Below, piece by piece: positions 62,025 to 64,000 of a DNA stretch of 64,000 bases. This DNA is from Niebla homalea (taxonomy: Eukaryota; Ascomycota; Lecanoromycetes; Lecanorales; Ramalinaceae). Made by a program: the position numbers and the translations under genes. Location: the NCBI GenBank assembly GCA_019925105.1, contig JAHGAU010000037.1, positions 124,001 through 188,000 on the forward strand. The letters are read 5' to 3'. The notes under the pieces are model-generated. The model did no database searches. It had not been told where the DNA came from and saw only the letters and a program-made list of their open reading frames with translations. How positions within the stretch are numbered: the first letter of the stretch is position 1; every line of letters starts with the position of its first letter.

Positions 62025-64000
62025 GAATCTTAATTAAAATAATAAAGTAATACCTTAAGCCGGATAATACTACTTATAATATAAAGGATTATACCTCCTT
62101 TACGGTAAGGAGGGTGATGATTAATATATATATTACCTATTTTACGAAGATAAACTATTAGAAATATTTACGTAGAAAGTTGGTAATTATATTAATATTT
62201 AGTTTTATCCCGGTTACCGTAACAATTATACAATTAAAGATATTTATAATACGGTAAATATAGGACTTAATAATAAGCTTAAAAGGCGCTTTTATTATAA
62301 AGATAATTTTATGAAAAAGCTTATAAGGAAAGATTTTTACGATATTTAATCTATCGGGTTTTAATAATCTTATAAGATACCGAGGAAAATCTTAACGGAA
62401 AAAAAAGTCGGGTATAAAAGGAAAATCTATTAATAAAGGAAAGCTAAATAATAAAGGAAAGTTTAATAATAAATATAAAATTAATAATAAAGAAAAGTTT
62501 AATAATAAAGGAAAGTTTAATATAAAAAAGAAGTCCGATATAAAGGAGAAGGCCGGTAACCGTTGTTATAATAATAAGGAAATAAATACGCTGAGTATAG
62601 AGACCTTCCTTTAATATTATAATAAGTATTAATAATATTATATTTATTTATAATATACTTATTAGAAAAAATTTATAAAATATAAAGAGTTTATTAAGCC
62701 TTCGGATAATTAAGATATTACGGAATAGGGTTAAAATATAAAAAGATTAATGAGCCTTTATATAGTTATTAACTTTGAAGTTAATTTACGATAAATATAA
62801 GGAAGAAGGCCTACGGATAGTTAAATATTATTAATATCCTTAATTTATATTTTAAGGTCTTTTTATAATATAGATATTATTAGATATTAAAACCGCGTTA
62901 CGCGGTTGTAATATTTAATAAACATTTATTACTATAACGTTAATTCGGATATAATAATATTTAAGATATATAATACTATAAAAAAGTAAATATTTTAAAA
63001 ACGGCATTTTAATAAATATTCTATAAATAATTTTGAAGTTTCTTTAATAATTCCCTTATCTAATAACCTTTCCTTAATGTTATAATAGCCGTTTTAACTT
63101 TAATCCCTATAAACCTCGTTAATCTAATTAATATTAATAATTACGTTAATAATAGTATTTTTAAATAGGTCTTTAAGTAAATTAAAACGCCTGGTTTAAT
63201 ATAAAAGTAGTTAAATAGCGTTGTAAAGATCTTTAATATCGTTTTAGAAAGAAAGGAAATTTATAAAGTCATCGTTATTAAAGCTTAAGCGGTTATATTA
63301 TGGAATTAATTATAAAAGGTTAATTCGCCGATAAAAAGAATATTATATAAATATTATAATTGCTTATTATTAAGAATATTATTAATTCCTTCCTGTTTAA
63401 ATAAAAACGTAAAGAAACAATAATTTAAACGATTTAATTAAAGTAAACCGTTAATATTATAAACTGGACCTCTAAAATTATATCGGAAAGTATCTTAATA
63501 TTGATAACTTCCGTATTAAAAAAAAGAATTTTTTTTAAATAAAATAATTAATCGCTTAAGTTAATCTAAAAAAAATTACGGGAGATTGAGACCGGGAAAG
63601 GCTCCGAACGACGGATTATTGCTAAGGATTAACGTATTCTTAATAGTATAAATTTAGCCACTTTTATTCAATTAAAAAATCTCCTTTAACCGGATATTTA
63701 AGAAATACTTAATTATAAATTAACGGACCGCATTTTGGAAATTAATAATTACTTATAGAATAGTGAAAATAATATATTATGAAGTACCGGGAAGTAGTAG
63801 GATAATTAAGAAGAGTTAAAATTAATCGATTCTTTAAATAATAAAGTAAAAGGAGGCTATTTAAGATATAATAACGGAAAAAAGCATTGTTATATCCAAA
63901 AAACCTCGGAGATAAGTATATTATTATGAAATATAAGTTATTTTATAATTAATCGGGTTAACCGCATAAACCCTTTTAGGGTAAGTATAAATAAATATAA
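62025..64000 (+). mobile_element. Unclassified RIPed repeat, family X, copy 2 (runs off the window)
   Basis: From about 62950 it matches the reverse complement of 6.2-7.25 kb. The plus strand keeps a long RIP-interrupted frame with REIETGKGSERRIIAKD (near 63580), LRYNNGKKHCYIQKTSE (near 63870) and NRINPFRVSINKY at the window end. I do not recognise these blocks. The segment 62.1-62.9 kb, with a hexapeptide-like tandem stretch, may belong to the same element. Confidence 0.5.
62420..62530 (+). repeat. 18-bp degenerate tandem repeat
   Basis: Successive variants of AATAATAAAGGAAAGTTT; read as protein, repeats of NNKGKF. It resembles a low-complexity basic region of a retroelement gag. Confidence 0.65.

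Noticed and set aside
1..64000. CRISPR arrays or a mitochondrial origin for the AT-rich DNA
   Set aside because: No spaced direct-repeat array is present. The AT-rich parts contain nuclear retrotransposons with RIP-type mutations and flank intron-bearing nuclear genes.

Overview
The window looks like nuclear DNA of a filamentous ascomycete (Pezizomycotina) with a strongly two-speed genome. About 80% of it is extremely AT-rich. TpA is abundant, CpA/TpG is nearly absent and CpG partly survives, which is the footprint of repeat-induced point mutation (RIP) on transposons. Three islands of normal composition (about 7.9-13.0, 39.5-46.5 and 51.0-55.2 kb) carry genes or gene relics with short fungal introns. 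The species cannot be told from the sequence.

Layout: 1-7.35 kb RIPed repeats; 7353-7898 a 546-bp terminal-inverted-repeat element; island 1 with an intact HNH-endonuclease-domain gene (8663-10342, minus) and a frameshifted gene relic (10.7-12.0 kb). 13-39.5 kb is a nest of RIPed elements: a Ty3/gypsy element (minus), a Tad1-like LINE (plus) that holds a hAT-type MITE and a solo LTR, a second near-complete LINE (minus) inserted inside another hAT-type MITE, a gypsy gag piece, LINE ORF1 pieces, and a 1.09-kb palindromic MITE derivative.

Island 2 holds a four-exon NLR-like gene (NACHT-TPR, minus) divergent from a nucleotide-sugar dehydrogenase-Nudix fusion gene (plus). The fusion gene is split by a 446-bp mariner-type MITE whose removal gives back an unbroken 632-codon frame. 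From 46.4 to 51.2 kb lies a tyrosine-recombinase retrotransposon (DIRS order, Ngaro/PAT-like): reverse transcriptase, RNase H and recombinase motifs bracketed by split direct repeats in the order A1-B1-A2-B2. This is the most unusual element here.

Island 3 holds a multiply frameshifted PHO89-type phosphate transporter relic and the C-terminal relic of a BAHD-like acyltransferase, interrupted by a second copy of the same mariner-type MITE. 55.2-64 kb is again RIPed: another hAT-type MITE, a chromodomain gypsy element, a second copy of the 546-bp element, and an unclassified repeat whose inverted partner lies near 6-7 kb.

Only two genes look intact (HNH, NLR). The rest is a record of transposition, nesting and RIP. 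Coordinates of RIPed elements without target-site duplications are approximate, because they were read by eye through point mutations.
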